From assembly GCA_019454045.1 (NCBI GenBank), contig SKCR01010150.1, positions 620,001 through 684,000 of the forward strand: 64,000 nucleotides of DNA, in the 5' to 3' direction. Shown here in pieces: positions 22,187 to 33,310 of this stretch. The stretch comes from Zanthoxylum bungeanum. Lineage: Eukaryota > Streptophyta > Magnoliopsida > Sapindales > Rutaceae. The translations under genes were made by a program, and so were the position numbers. The stretch's first letter is position 1; the number at the start of each line of letters is the position of its first letter. The notes beneath the pieces were generated by a model. The model saw only the letters and a list, made by a program, of their open reading frames with translations, was not told the DNA's origin and searched no databases.

Positions 22187-25100
22187 CTATGTGGAGAGTT
22201 TTGTCATCTCGGCTATGGCACGACAGATTTCAAGCTTCTCCTTCGGTAAAACCTTCGTGAACATATCGGCACCGTTGTCGTCGGTGTGAATTTTCCTGAG
22301 TTCTAACAGCCTTGAGCTCAGGACGTCCCGTATCCAGTGATACCTTACATCGATATGTTTTGACCTCGAATGAAATGTGGAATTTTTACCGAGATAGATA
22401 GCACTCTGGCTATCGCAGTACAAAATGTACTTATCCTGCTTGAAACACAATTCCTGGATGAATGTCTTCATCCACAGCAATTCCTTGCAAGCCTCTATCA
22501 CTGCAATGAATTCTGCCTCTGTTGTAGAAAGTGCAACACACCTCTGCAACCTAGACTGTCATGCCACAGCTCCTCCTGAGAGAGTAAACAGATACCCCGA
22601 AGTAGATTTTCGGGTATCCACATCTCCTGCCATATCTGAATCAGTGTAGCCTATCAACACTGGTTCGATGCTTCCAAAACATAGCCTCATTTTGGATGTG
22701 CCTCGAAGATACCGTATAATCCATTTGATAGCATTCCAGTGTTCCCGTCCTGGTTTGACATAAACTGGCTGACCAATCCAACAACGTGTGCTAAGTCTGG
22801 CCTCGTGCACACCATGGCATACATAAGACTTCCCACTGCTGAGGTGTATGGAACTTGTTTCATTTCCTCCTTCCCTGTCTCAGTAGAGGGACTCTGTTGT
22901 GTACTCAATCTAAAGTGGGTAGCAAGAGGAGTGCTAACCGCTTTAGCATTGTCCATCTGGAATCTCTGAAGTACTTTCTCGATGTACTCCTCCTGTGACA
23001 AGTATAATCTCATGGCTTTCAGATCACGGCCGATCCTGATGCCAAGAATCTGTTTAGCTGGCCCCAAGTCTTTCATCTCAAAAGACTTACTCAGTTGCTG
23101 CATCAAATTATCAATCCTCGATTGATTCCTGCCAACTATCAACATATCATCTACATATAACAGTAAGACGATAAAGTCATCGTCAGAAAACTTCTGAACG
23201 AAAACACAATGGTCTGAAGTAGTCTTCTTGTATCCCTGCTCCCCCATAACTGACTCAAACTTCATGTACCACTGTCTCGGTGCCTGTTTCAAACCATAGA
23301 GGCTTTTCCTGAGTCTGCACACATAGTCCTCTTTCTGGCTTTGTACCGGGGTTGTGAAGTATGCTCATGTTGCTTCACTCTGTACACCCATTTGTTCTTC
23401 AAAGCCCTTTTGCCTCTTGACAATTTCACCAACCAAAAAGTGTGATTGTCATGCAAAGATTTCATCTCATCTTGCATGGCTTCCTCCCACTTTTCCCTGT
23501 CTTCTGTTTCCACAGCCTCCTGGTAGCTCTCGGGTTCTCCCCCGTCAGTAAGCAGCACATACTCACATGCAGAGTATTTGGTTGAAGGTCGTCTCTCTCT
23601 GTCAGACCTTCTCTGTGGAACTGTTGGTGTAGCTTCTGGTACTGGTGGTTGATCATGATCATCATCTCTGGGAGCTTCATCACATGTACCCTCATGTCTG
23701 GGAACCTCATCTTCAACTCGTACTGGCACCGGTGTATGAGGTTCTGGATTCACATTTCTGTATTGCTGGGGCATTGTCTTCATATCCTTCCAGATATCTT
23801 CTATGGTCTGGTCTTCAACAAAGACAACATCTCGGCTCCTGACGATCTTCTTCTCCACAGGATCATACAGTTTGTAGCCGAAATCATCTTGACCATAGCC
23901 AATAAAGACACACTGTCGCGTCTTTGCATCAAGCTTGGATCTCTCGTCCTTTGGGATGTGTACAAACGCTTTGCACCCAAAGACATGCAAGTGTTGGTAT
24001 GACACTTCTTTACCTGTCCAAGCTTGGTTAGGAACATTACCTTTCAGTACGACTGCTGGGGACATGTTCAAAACATGTACTGTTGTGTTGAGTGCCTCCC
24101 CCCAAAATGTCTTCGGCAGCTTGGCTTGTGACAGCAAGCTTCTGACCCTTTCGCACAAGGTTCTGTTCATCCTCTCAGCTAGGCCATTCAGCTGAGGTGT
24201 CTTCGGAGGTGTCGTTTGATGTCGGATTCCTTGCGTCTTGCAGTACTGATCAAACAGACCTCTGTATTCTCCACCGTTGTCTGTTCTGATGCATTTGAGT
24301 TTCTTGCCGGTTTCTCTCTCCACCAGGGCGTGAAACTCCTTGAACACTCCAAGCACTTGGTCTTTTCTCTTCAAGGTGTATGCCCAGATCTTCCTTGAAT
24401 GATCATCAATAAATGTCACAAAATAAAGTGACCCACCAAGTGTTCGTGTCTGCATCGGACCGCATACATCTGAATGTATGAGGTCAAGTACCTCCGGTTT
24501 TCGTTGAGGCGGGGAGCTCTGGAAGGACACTCTATTCTGCTTTCCAGCCATGCAGTGTTCACACTTCCGTAAGTGTGAGTTCTTTAATTCCGGAATAACA
24601 TTCCGCCTGCGTAGTATCTCCATCCCCGTTTGACTCATGTGACCGAGCTTTTTGTGCCATAGCTCGGCTGCCTCATTACTGTTGACTGTATTTATGCTAC
24701 TATTTGAAAGCTTAGCATGCATCAAATACAGAGTTGAGTCTTTCTTACCTCGTGCCACCACCATTGATCCTTTAGTGAGCTTCCAGCATCCGTCACTAAA
24801 GGTGCTGCAGAAACCTTCATCATCCAGCTTGCTTGTTGAGATCAGGTTCAACCGGATGTCTGAGATGTGCTTGACTCCCTTCAACACTAACCTTGTCCCG
24901 TTGTCTGTTTCAAGGCAGATGTCTCCAATACCGACGGCTTTGGACTGTTCGTCATTCCCTATCCTTACAGCACCGTAGTCCCCTGGTGTGTAAGATGAAA
25001 AGAAGTCTCTGCGAGATGTGGCGTGTATGGAGGCGCCACTATCTATCACCCAACTGGTCTCATGGCTGGCAAGATTCACAACAGCTTCTTCATACATTAT

Positions 25101-25245
25101 GCAAAATTCTTTGGAGGTTTTCTCGGTGGTAGTAGCAACTCTTTCTTGATTAGAGTCACCATCTCTCCTGGACTGCTCGTTCTTCAGTTTGTAGCAATCC
25201 CGCTTCATATGGCCTTTCTTTTTGCAGTGATAGCACTCAATATCT
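22187..25245 (-). pseudogene. copia pol: protease, integrase, reverse transcriptase, RNase H (broken)
   Basis: In sense order it starts with the gag zinc knuckle (CYHCKKKGHMKRDC, 25203-25244), then protease (WVIDSGAS), the pre-integrase HHCC zinc site (LWHKKLGHMS...CEHCMAGK), the integrase core with HSDVCGP, TDNGGEY and the GLAERMNRT glutamate, and the start of RT (WEEAMQDEM...NKWVYRVK). At about 23330-23338 the frame breaks: roughly 75-80 RT residues including the first catalytic Asp are absent, and the sequence resumes at VCRLRKSLYGLKQAPRQWY. The YVDDM motif (LLLYVDDMLI) follows. A frameshift near 22745 and an in-frame stop replacing a Trp codon near 22559 precede the RNase H end (ALSTTEAEF, DSQSAI, KHIDVRYHWIRD). 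It is an internally deleted, non-functional copy. Confidence 0.93.
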
Positions 25246-25935
25246 CTAGTTCTTGATTTCCCCCGGTTCTTGTCTGATCTCCCATGGGCCTCGGCTTTTA
25301 CTCCTCCCCCTTCTGGTGTTCTTTTCTGTCACTAGAGCTTCTGAGGTTGAGGCTGATGCTGACTCCTGCATTCTCGTCCTCTTTTCTTCCTCGAAGATCC
25401 TGGTCTTTGCCATCTCCATAGTGACTTTCCCATCTGCGGCTGAATTTATCACCGTAGATCTGAACGTTTCCCAAGATTCTGGTAACGTATTAAGGAGTAT
25501 TAGGCCATTTACCTCATCACCGAAGTCTATGCCCAATCCAGACAGTTCTTTCATTGTTCCGAGGAAATCGTTGATATGGTCCACCACAGCTGTACCTTCC
25601 TGGTATTTTAACCCCATCATCTTCTTGATGTAGTACAGCTTGTTGTTTCCAGTCTTTGCTCGGAAAAGCTCCTCCAACTTTCCCCATAAGACACGTGCAT
25701 TTGTTTCTTCACTGACATGGTTGACGATACTGTCGTCGATCCACTGACGAATAGTACTGCATGTTTTCTGGTGAAGATTAGCCCACTTTCCATCGGTCAT
25801 TCCTTCTGGTTTCTGCTCCAGAAATATCGATCCATCATAGTCCTTCACATACAGAAGGTCTTTCATCCTTCCTCTCCATGTGAAATAGTTGGTACTGGTT
25901 AACAAAACCATTTTTCTGTTACCCCCTTCCATCAT
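25246..25935 (-). pseudogene. copia gag (capsid), frameshifted before the zinc knuckle
   Basis: The frame from the ATG at 25935 encodes a Tnt1-type capsid: KMVLLTSTNYFTWRGRM, LWGKLEELFRAKTGNNKLYYIKKM and the LLNTLPESWETF block, then a basic SR-rich linker. It ends at a stop at 25246 just before the zinc knuckle, which lies in a different frame. A single-base deletion near 25282 explains the break, so the stretch should be one gag-pol reading frame in an intact relative. The Met at 25935 fits the family N-terminus; an upstream in-frame extension to 26034 does not look like gag. Confidence 0.9.
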
Positions 25936-26039
25936 AAAAATTCTAAGCAGAATTTCAAAAATGGACCTCACCGTTGCGTCCGGAATGGTCGAAAATGGTA
26001 GAAATGACACTTCGTTTGTCAAAATCCGACACATGGACC

Positions 26040-26225
26040 AAATTGCAAATTTCAGAAATTACATGGGTCAAGTGTAATTTCCAAAAGTTCAGGGGCCAAA
26101 GTGCAATTACGGAAAACTACAGGGACTAATATGCAATTTCCAAAAAGTTTAGGGACTAAATTGAAAATTTCTGAAAATATATGGGCTAAATTATAATTTC
26201 CAGAAAGTTCAGGGACCTATCTGAA
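26040..26225. repeat. Degenerate ~35-bp 'gggactaaattg' repeats in the copia leader
   Basis: At least five units of the type 'aattgcaaatttcagaaa-tacatggg' or 'aatttccaaaaagtttaggga' follow each other between gag and the 5' LTR. A similar block occurs in the unrelated gypsy LTRs (9395-9630 and 44340-44560). Confidence 0.7.
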
Positions 26226-26237
26226 ATTTACCAGGCA

Positions 26238-26400
26238 CCGCTGACGTGGCAATGCTGACGTGGCAGATGACGTGTCTGCTGACTGGATGCCACGTGTCTG
26301 CTGACTGTGTTGCTGACGTGTCCTGCTGACTGGGCTGCTGACTGTGCAGGACCTGCTGACTGGGCGCTGACTGGACGCTGACGTGTCGCCACGTGTATCG
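26238..26400. repeat. gctgacgtg / gctgactg short repeats in the copia leader
   Basis: About twelve copies of gctgac occur in ~160 bp, many extended to gctgacgtg or followed by gccacgtg. This gives a cluster of ACGT cores between the primer-binding site and gag. Confidence 0.75.
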
Positions 26401-26655
26401 TCTTCTTCCTTGAGCAGCGCGTGCGGCGCGTTTCTGCGCGTGAGGATTCTTCTGCCTGGAGCGTGCGGCGCGTGAAGCTTCGTCTGACCTCCGATCGATC
26501 GCCGAAAAATACCACCGTGCTCATTTCGCCGTGAAAAGTCTGATGGTATGCTCAAAATCGATTTTCGACAACTTTTTTCTGAACCGACTTTCCGAACCGA
26601 ACTCTATTACTGAGTTTCGGGATCCCTCCGAGTAACCTTAGCCACTGATACTACT

Positions 26656-26971
26656 TGTTGTGATTAAACACACAATAATAGAGGTGATTGGAGAGAAAAT
26701 TCTTCTTATATTCACAAACAAAAGAATTACAAAGCTTTATAACCCAAGCTTAACAAAAAACTCTCACACCACTTAACTCTCTATCTTTACTCACACATTT
26801 GGGATTTAGGGATACTTAGAAATGATCTTCACGCTCCATTTTATAATGCTCAAACCGCGTGAACAGTGTCACGCGGTTTGAGCAAGCTGGCAACTTTGCC
26901 AACTTCCCAAACACTGTCTGCAGCTGTGCTCCTTTCTTTTCAACTTTCGGTGCACAAGCTGGCTACCAACA
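26656..26971 (-). repeat. 5' LTR of the copia element
   Basis: It pairs with 21712-22024, with the same ends tgttgtgatt and ctaccaaca. Its copy of the palindrome is at 26847-26884. Confidence 0.95.
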
Positions 26972-27130
26972 ATTTTCAACAAAATGTTTCTTCATCCATC
27001 GTTTGCTATGCCCGGGCTCTCCATTTATTTATTTATTTTTAAAGTTTTCAATTTAATTTTAGGAAACAAAAGTATTAAAATGCACTATATATGCAGGGTG
27101 CATAAAGTAATATTCTATTTAGTTATAGGT

Positions 27131-27297
27131 TGGTGGGTGTGGCTTGGTGGTAAATAACTTAAGATTTGGTTGTGTCTTGAGTTCAAGTCCAAAAGTGTAT
27201 TTCTTGTAAGAGCCTGAGATAATCGAGAATTTTATCTATTCTGATTAATCTCGACTCGGGTAGTTTAACGGCCAGATTTCGAATATTTCCAAAAAAG
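27131..27297 (+). mobile_element. tRNA-derived SINE (family shared with 29829-29988)
   Basis: A pol III A-box-like ggcttggtggtaa (27141-27153) and B-box gagttcaagtcc (27179-27190) have normal tRNA spacing. They are followed by a body containing cttgtaagagcctgaga that is shared with the second copy. The end is not sharply defined. Confidence 0.7.
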
Positions 27298-27306
27298 TGT
27301 ATATAT

Positions 27307-27386
27307 TAGGGATTGTAATTTTTGACGGGCGGGGCGGGCAGTAGGTCGGGCTTTTTATGAAAGCCCACGTCCAGGCCTGTGCCTGT
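27307..27386. mobile_element. Truncated end of a hAT-type element
   Basis: It begins tagggattgtaattttt followed by cgggcggggcgggc text, resembling the left end of the 1144-2145 element and the general composition of such ends. No partner end is found nearby. Confidence 0.4.
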
Positions 27387-28004
27387 TGTTGAGTTGAAGA
27401 AAGAGAACAGTTTTTAAGCATACAAGCTTAGGTTTTTCTGATTCAATCCAAAACTAGTGGTGGGGGTACACACATTTTCCCAGTTGAACTTAGTCAATCT
27501 ACCTCTCAAAAAGCCATAGCAATGGTGCGCGCTTTGGATTCTAGAAGCTTTTATAATCTTACATATTTATTATTATTATTATTTCTTTTCTTGGTAATTA
27601 TTAATTTTGCATCACGATCCAATCATCCACTTAAGTACACCTGAGTACTGTATGTAATTAATTAATGCGATTTGTTTAGTTCATAATTGCTCTTACAAAT
27701 CTAGAGCCAGTACTGTCGATGTCTAAACCTTAATTTGTAATTGTGTTTATTGATGATATTACTTTAATATATTCTCTTGATCAAACAAGGATGAACAAGG
27801 ACCATTTTGCAAATTTTGTCCCATAAGCAACTAAAATAACAATATCCAACACTTATAGAAACATTGCATAAGAGAATAAAATAACTGATAAAACATGGTA
27901 TTGCCATAAATGACTTGTTAATTAACTTCCACGCAAAGGAGAAGGAGAAGAAGAAGAAGAACTAAAATGAAAAACAAATTAAAAATCAAAATATGGCCAA
28001 CCCA

Positions 28005-28007
<3 letters not shown>
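27387..28007. other. Gene-free stretch downstream of the bZIP gene
   Basis: AT-rich, with a (TTA)n run near 27565-27580 and an aag/gag run at 27940-27962. I see no coding signal. Confidence 0.4.
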
Positions 28008-28066
<59 letters not shown>

Positions 28067-28074
28067 CGCGCGCT
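28008..28074. repeat. Compound (TA)n(GA)n(CG)n microsatellite in the bZIP 3' UTR
   Basis: About 18 TA, then about 13 AG/GA, then a short CGCGCG run that ends two or three bases before the bZIP stop codon. Confidence 0.9.
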
Positions 28075-28076
28075 GA

Positions 28077-28661
28077 TTAGGCTAGAAAATCTGAGTTGCA
28101 GCAGGGCACATCATCAAGGTCTTTTAAAGTGGAGTAATGGCTATTAAGTTGCATATCAGTGAGCAATTGGCGAAGCTCAGTGACTTCAACTTTGAGCTGA
28201 GCGTTATCTTGCATAGCCTTGTCATGGCACTCGGATACATGATTCAGCTTGTCAATCAACTGATGGTTCTCATTCCTGAGCCACACAACCTGTGACCAAA
28301 GCTCATCAATATGCTTCTGCTTCCGCATACGCGACCGCCGAGCAGATTCTCTGTTTGATATCATCCTTCTCTGCTTCCTCTCGTTGATGATGCTCTGTTG
28401 TTGCTCTTCGGCTTCGTCGGAAGTGGAGTTGTTGCTGCTGAAAGATGAGGATTGTGGGTTGAATTCCAGAACTTGAGGAGTGATATTCATGTGAAAGTCT
28501 AGTATTGGGTTCAAGAATCTGTTGAATTCGCATATGGGTGTGTTGTTGTTGTTGTTGTTGTTACTGCTGCTGCTTATGAAATTATAAGATGCGTATTGGG
28601 AGAGGCTTGGAGGAAGAAGATAATGGAGAGCTGAAGCTTCATTAGTACTGATGGGCTGCAT
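28077..28661 (-). CDS. bZIP43: Group-S bZIP transcription factor, bZIP43-like
   Basis: A DNA-binding regulator of 194 aa encoded in one exon, as is usual for plant group-S bZIPs. The N-terminal half is Ser/Asn-rich (seven Asn in a row at residues 34-40), then an acidic stretch SDEAEEQQ (81-88). The basic region ISNRESARRSRMRK has the invariant N103-x7-R111. The zipper follows with L121, L128, L135, V142, A149, L156 and L163 in register. The blocks SSNNSTSDEAEEQQ, NERKQRRMISNRESARRS and ELWSQV-WLR-ENHQL are those of Arabidopsis bZIP43 and its close relatives. The ATG at 28661 gives the family's MQP start. On the minus strand a TATA-like ctatataac lies at 28773-28781. Group-S factors bind ACGT-core sites, often as heterodimers; its targets here are not known. 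The CYP707A gene 11 kb away has such sites, but a link is only speculation. Confidence 0.95.
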   Translation of the reverse strand: MQPISTNEASALHYLLPPSLSQYASYNFISSSSNNNNNNNTPICEFNRFLNPILDFHMNITPQVLEFNPQSSSFSSNNSTSDEAEEQQQSIINERKQRRMISNRESARRSRMRKQKHIDELWSQVVWLRNENHQLIDKLNHVSECHDKAMQDNAQLKVEVTELRQLLTDMQLNSHYSTLKDLDDVPCCNSDFLA

Positions 28662-28772
28662 GGCTTGTAATTTTTATTAAACCTGAGATAGAATAATATT
28701 TGATGACTTGATTGTATTGGAGTTGGAATAATGAAGGAGATAAATTGGAAGCTGAAGGGAAGCAAAGCCAGT

Positions 28773-28781
28773 GTTATATAG
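28773..28781 (-). promoter_or_regulatory. TATA box of the bZIP gene
   Basis: ctatataac on the minus strand, about 112 bp before the start codon, in an otherwise mixed-composition context. Confidence 0.5.
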
Positions 28782-29115
28782 TGAGGAATGAAAAAGCTTG
28801 TTGATAAGATGGTGTCCCATGTTGCCTATTTTAGAGTCACAGTGAGAAAAGGTTCCGCTAATTGCTAGCTAGCTACTCTCATTGGAATTGTTCCTTGCAG
28901 ATCATGCGATGTACATCATGTTTTATATTTATATATTATATGTATATGCATGCATGCATGCATATGATACGCTGTCGTATGGAAGAAAATGTTGTTTCTC
29001 TACGAAACACTTTGGAAAACAACCCTAATAATGCACACTTTTTTAGCTATGCATGTTAGGATTAATTACATATGCATGCATGATACATGCATATATAGAG
29101 CTATAGATGTGCTTT

Positions 29116-29373
29116 TTTTTTTTTGATTACAATACAAATCTACAGATATATAATCTGAAATCTACTGGAATATTGAATACAAACATTAAAGTACATCCAG
29201 AATTCTACGTCTACTAGAGACGAAACATCAACTCCCACTCAAATATGGGGAGAAATCTACCACTCTCAAATTGAGAGAAATAAATTTTGACTCCCTGCCA
29301 CTGCAGGGAGTCGAACTTGTGCTCTCCCATTGGGGAGAGCACAAGTCCACCACTGGGCCAAGTGCCCAGTGGC
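29116..29373 (-). mobile_element. tRNA-derived SINE with long TSD and serial hairpins
   Basis: On the minus strand it opens with an A-box (tggcccagtggt) and, about 34 bases on, a B-box (gttcgactcc), and ends in A12. The direct repeat gctatagatgtgct flanks it (29100-29113 and 29374-29387), a 14-bp target duplication as expected for LINE-driven insertion. The tRNA-related head is made of consecutive inverted repeats (ccactgggc.., gtgctctcc.., gactccctgc.., ctctcaa..). Pol III transcription and LINE-mediated copying are established for plant SINEs; the family name is not recognised. Confidence 0.88.
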
Positions 29374-29828
29374 GCTATAGATGTGCTTTGGATAATCATT
29401 TTTGAGATGAAAATATGCTTACATCAGAGAGAGAAAAAGGAGTCTGAATTATGGGCTGAATTAATTATTTTATTGGGGAAACGTTTTAGCTGGATTAAGC
29501 ACACGCACAGAATTATTTGAAATGGAGTTCAAGAAGTCAATCAGTTGAGTGGATTAGTGTTATATTATTATTATTTCCTAATACTTATTACACTTACACC
29601 CGAGCCTTTTATGTCAATTAGATGGGTTGTTCTCAAACCAATAGGATTAATTTTCTGACGTAAAGGAATGAAAAGGGAAAAATACTTGTGTGGGACAGAG
29701 GTCAAGATAACATAGCATGTTTATTTACTAGTTTGATATATATGCACTGAGTTTGAAATTAATCGATATCAACGGAGAAAGAAAATTATTAATTTACATA
29801 GGACGTATATATATTTATTGGTCTCTAA

Positions 29829-29988
29829 GGGGTGTGACTTTGTGGTGTATGGCTCATGATCTCATTTTGAGGTCATGCGTTCGAATTCAGAAAGTGCGTT
29901 TTTTGTAAGAGCCTGTGACAGCCGATAGTTTTACCCGCTCCGCTTAATCCTGAAAGGAGTGGTTTGACAGCGGGATTTCCAACAAATC
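29829..29988 (+). mobile_element. tRNA-derived SINE, second copy
   Basis: B-box gcgttcgaattc at 29878-29889, an A-box-like gactttgtggtgtatgg upstream, and the body ttttgtaagagcctgtga, aligning with 27131-27297. The shared 3' end is gcgggatttcc / ggccagatttc. The copies are well diverged. Confidence 0.65.
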
Positions 29989-32900
29989 CAATTTAGATAA
30001 ATAGGTAGAGTTAATTGTACAAAGTCTCATATAAGTTTTTTCTCATGAAGGATGTCAGGGAAAGGGATTCCATTTTCGGATTATTTTAGGAGTTAATGAC
30101 TCAACAACCACTTAAATTTGAGACCCTTTACAAAATTATTTATAATTAAGGTTAATAGTACTTAATCACCATTGCTCATATTGTGCCTATTGTGAATAAT
30201 GAAAACAAAAAATCGATAATATACCTTATAAAACAATATATTAAAATCGATAACAAAAAAAATGAACTCCAATATATTTAAAGACAAAAATAATATACTA
30301 AATTTCAAATTTTCTTATTTTTTAATTTGATCCGTCCATAATTTTTAAAAACGGATATAGACATATCCACACTTGAGCATTATTGTGTGTATATACCTAA
30401 GCCTTCAAAAAGAAATTTTATATAAAAACCATCATATTTTTTTTCTTTTCAGGTACATATGCTCTTCATTCCTAAATAAAACTTGTAAATTTGAATTGCT
30501 ACGTACTCTATTTAAAACTCTTACAATTTCAATATAATTTGCTTCCAAAAGACCAATTAATTATCAAAGACCTTGAAATTAAGGAGAGGTAAATTAAAAC
30601 GAAATAAACTAGAAAGGAGAGTCATTCATCTTGCAAAGACGACGTAGAATGACCGAAAGTCAGCTGTTTGGCCAAACTTGATGCAAATTCGTAATTTTAA
30701 TTAATTGATTAATGTAAATAAAGAAGCAGTGTAATTAGCTTTTGTTTAATTGGAGTATTAGATATGATAACACTAATTAAAGAGAGAAGTTAAAGCTTGC
30801 CTCAGTTTTAATGGTCACCATCAGCTTTTTGTGGTCCAAGAAATTATAGGTGTATTTTTCAAGATCAGGTTTCTTGTTGCCACCTTTTTTTTTCCTTCTA
30901 TCTTTTATGATTAATGCTTGTTAATTTATGAGTATATACGACAAATATACTGATCTCAGCTTCAACATTTAGTGGGGGTTGATAATTCAAAAGAAATAAA
31001 AAGTTTAAAAATTCCTTTGATAGATTTAGAATGGGAATTACAAATTATTAATTACTTCTTTTGTTTAGTACAAGCTATTCAACAAGGAAAAATTAAGCAT
31101 TTAGTCTTAACCATTCACTATGTGTAGTTTGTGAATGCTTGTGCATATAATACAGTACCATTGGGGCCTAACTAGTTAAAAATATTTAATGATCTTTGGC
31201 TAGCTATTTTTTCTAGAGGACTGATGTAGAGACGATCGAATTAAATAAATATAAAAATACGATCAAAACGATGTTGATTTGATAGTGTTTAAAAAAATAC
31301 AATCAAAATAATATCGTTTTATTTGTATTTTTGTTTTTATTTTATCATATGTTTATCTCCTGAACATTTTTCTAACTAAATTATAAGAATAAAAGTTATT
31401 AACATCTCCTGATCAAGAGTAGCAGCATCACCCTCCCACCCCAAATGAAACAATTATAAAGAACCCGATATTGTTAATAAAGAGATTTTATAATTAAACA
31501 AATATTTGGAGATAAGCATGTAATGCAAAGGTCCAAAATCAACTTGTTAAAGACAGTCGATATATGTGATGATCCCAAAATTTAATCCAAAATTAAGATT
31601 ATAAATCTAAAAAAAAAATCAATATTTAGATATATATTATGATTTTTATATTTTTTTTTTTTTACTTTTTCGACAGTGATCACATTTTAATAACTTGTCC
31701 AGTTCCCCAAAATTTAAGGCAACTCAATATTCATTATGTAATCATCCCACTTGGTTTGAGCACATCACATTAACCCTAATCACATTTAAAGCCTCAATTT
31801 GGGGTATAGTGGGTCGAATTTTGCAGATTCAAAAATTAGAACTGGAAAAAACAGATAACATTATTAATGGTTTTGGCGCTGTGCATACCAAGTAATAAAC
31901 TCAACACTTAATTAATAATTAGTGGCAAATTAAATCTTAATAGTGATGATCAGATGATGATGGAGAGATCAATAGATTGAATGTACTTTGAATTGTGAAT
32001 CTTAATTTCCCACTAAATTCCACTGCCTAAACAAACCCAAAAATTTTGTGGTGACAAATGAACATCTCTCGTCATTTGTGGTAATAATTGAGGGGTGGTC
32101 ATGAGGTTGAGTGGAATTACACTGAATTGGTCAAAAATATAATCAGACAGATATAGACTCCTCTGCCTTTTCTTGTCTACTGAGTGTTTTTTTTTTCCTT
32201 GTTGTATTTGTACATGCTTTTTTGTTACATTTTTTTTTTTTTTTTTACATCTTTGAAAGTCTAATTCAAAAGTAATGTTCGGCTTTTATCATTGTACTTG
32301 TAGAGTACATTTGCACAGCAATTTTGTTAAAATTCTTCCACTTTAAACTTTCTATCACTCAAGTCAATAAAAACTTTAACATATTAATAAATTCTTTACT
32401 CGTTTTCCTTATTTTTGCATGTAAGCACAAAACTATACATGTTTTTTTTTCTTTATATATATATATATATGTTTCTATTCATTTATAATCCTAACCTTGT
32501 ATATATCCATTAAATAATTGACATTTAACATAAAGAAAGAGAAACACAATAAATTAAAAAAATTACCCCACTCACAAATATGGAGGAAATGATTAAACTC
32601 AACTTCTCCTCACCAAGCTCACAAATCTTATCTACCTGAGCAAAATCATTCTCCATATCTCATTACCATTTCCATAATTCCATAAACCAAATCTCCTTTT
32701 TTTTAAAAAAAAAAAATAATAACAAAAACAATTGTCCAATAAAGGTTTTGTTTATGTACCTCTGTATGTTATACGAAACATTGAAATATGAGTCATTAAA
32801 TTTGGAATTTTTATTGTTAAAATCGTTTAATATAAACTCGAAATATTTATCAATATACAGGAAATTTGATAAAATTAAAACTTGAAATTTCAACTATTGA

Positions 32901-33310
32901 ATATGAAAAAAAATCTCATGTACCGTCCAATAATAAAACATTTCCCTAAATTATCGGTTTAGGTCTTGCGCGGGAGGTACATGATATCAACTTTTAATAC
33001 CAAAGTCGTGATCATCATCAAAATTTTAAAACACACACACACTCACAATAAAGAAAATAATAATATTTTTTTCATAAGGAAAAAAAAAACTACGGCTTGG
33101 CGCATGATCGTAAACAACAATATTTGTGGGGTACCCTACAACCAAAGCTCGCGTGGGTTGCCTAATGCACCACTCTTTGCCCTTATTGGTTCACTTGTCA
33201 ACTCATGCAAAAAGTTCCCTTAGTTTTTTTCCCCTCTCTCTACGGTTTCATTTTTTTTCTTTATTTCTATCGATGGTGGTATTCGAATAATTTTTTTTCA
33301 GGTTTAATTT
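29989..33310. other. Gene-free AT-rich stretch
   Basis: 3.3 kb with many T and A runs (T10-T12 near 31650, 32190 and 32230), a (TA)n at about 32456-32470 and a short (AC)n at about 33031-33042. I see no conserved coding signal or complete element. Confidence 0.5.

Larger units (their letters stand above)
21712..26971 (-). mobile_element. Ty1/copia retrotransposon (Tork/Tnt1-like), defective
   Basis: Two LTRs of 313 and 316 bp, about 98% alike, enclose gag and pol in minus orientation. A polypurine tract (AGAGGGGGAGATTT on the minus strand) precedes the 3' LTR at 22025-22038. A weak primer-binding site (TAGTATCAGTGG, a poor match to initiator tRNA-Met) follows the 5' LTR near 26640-26653. The order gag-protease-integrase-RT-RNase H is that of copia, and the motifs are closest to Tnt1 of tobacco. 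High LTR identity means recent insertion, yet gag and pol carry disabling changes, so this copy was probably copied in trans. No perfect 5-bp target duplication is visible. Confidence 0.95.

Noticed and set aside
24652..24978. Plus-strand frames of 60-117 codons across 22.3-26 kb
   Set aside because: They are antisense shadows of the copia pol and gag.
28574..28765. A 63-codon frame overlapping the bZIP start, possible regulatory upstream ORF
   Set aside because: Its ATG is only ~10 bases from the TATA box, so probably outside the transcript, and the peptide does not resemble the sucrose-control uORF of other group-S1 bZIPs.
29106..29390. A true tRNA gene
   Set aside because: A and B boxes are present but there is no cloverleaf; the poly(A) tail and 14-bp direct repeat show a SINE.
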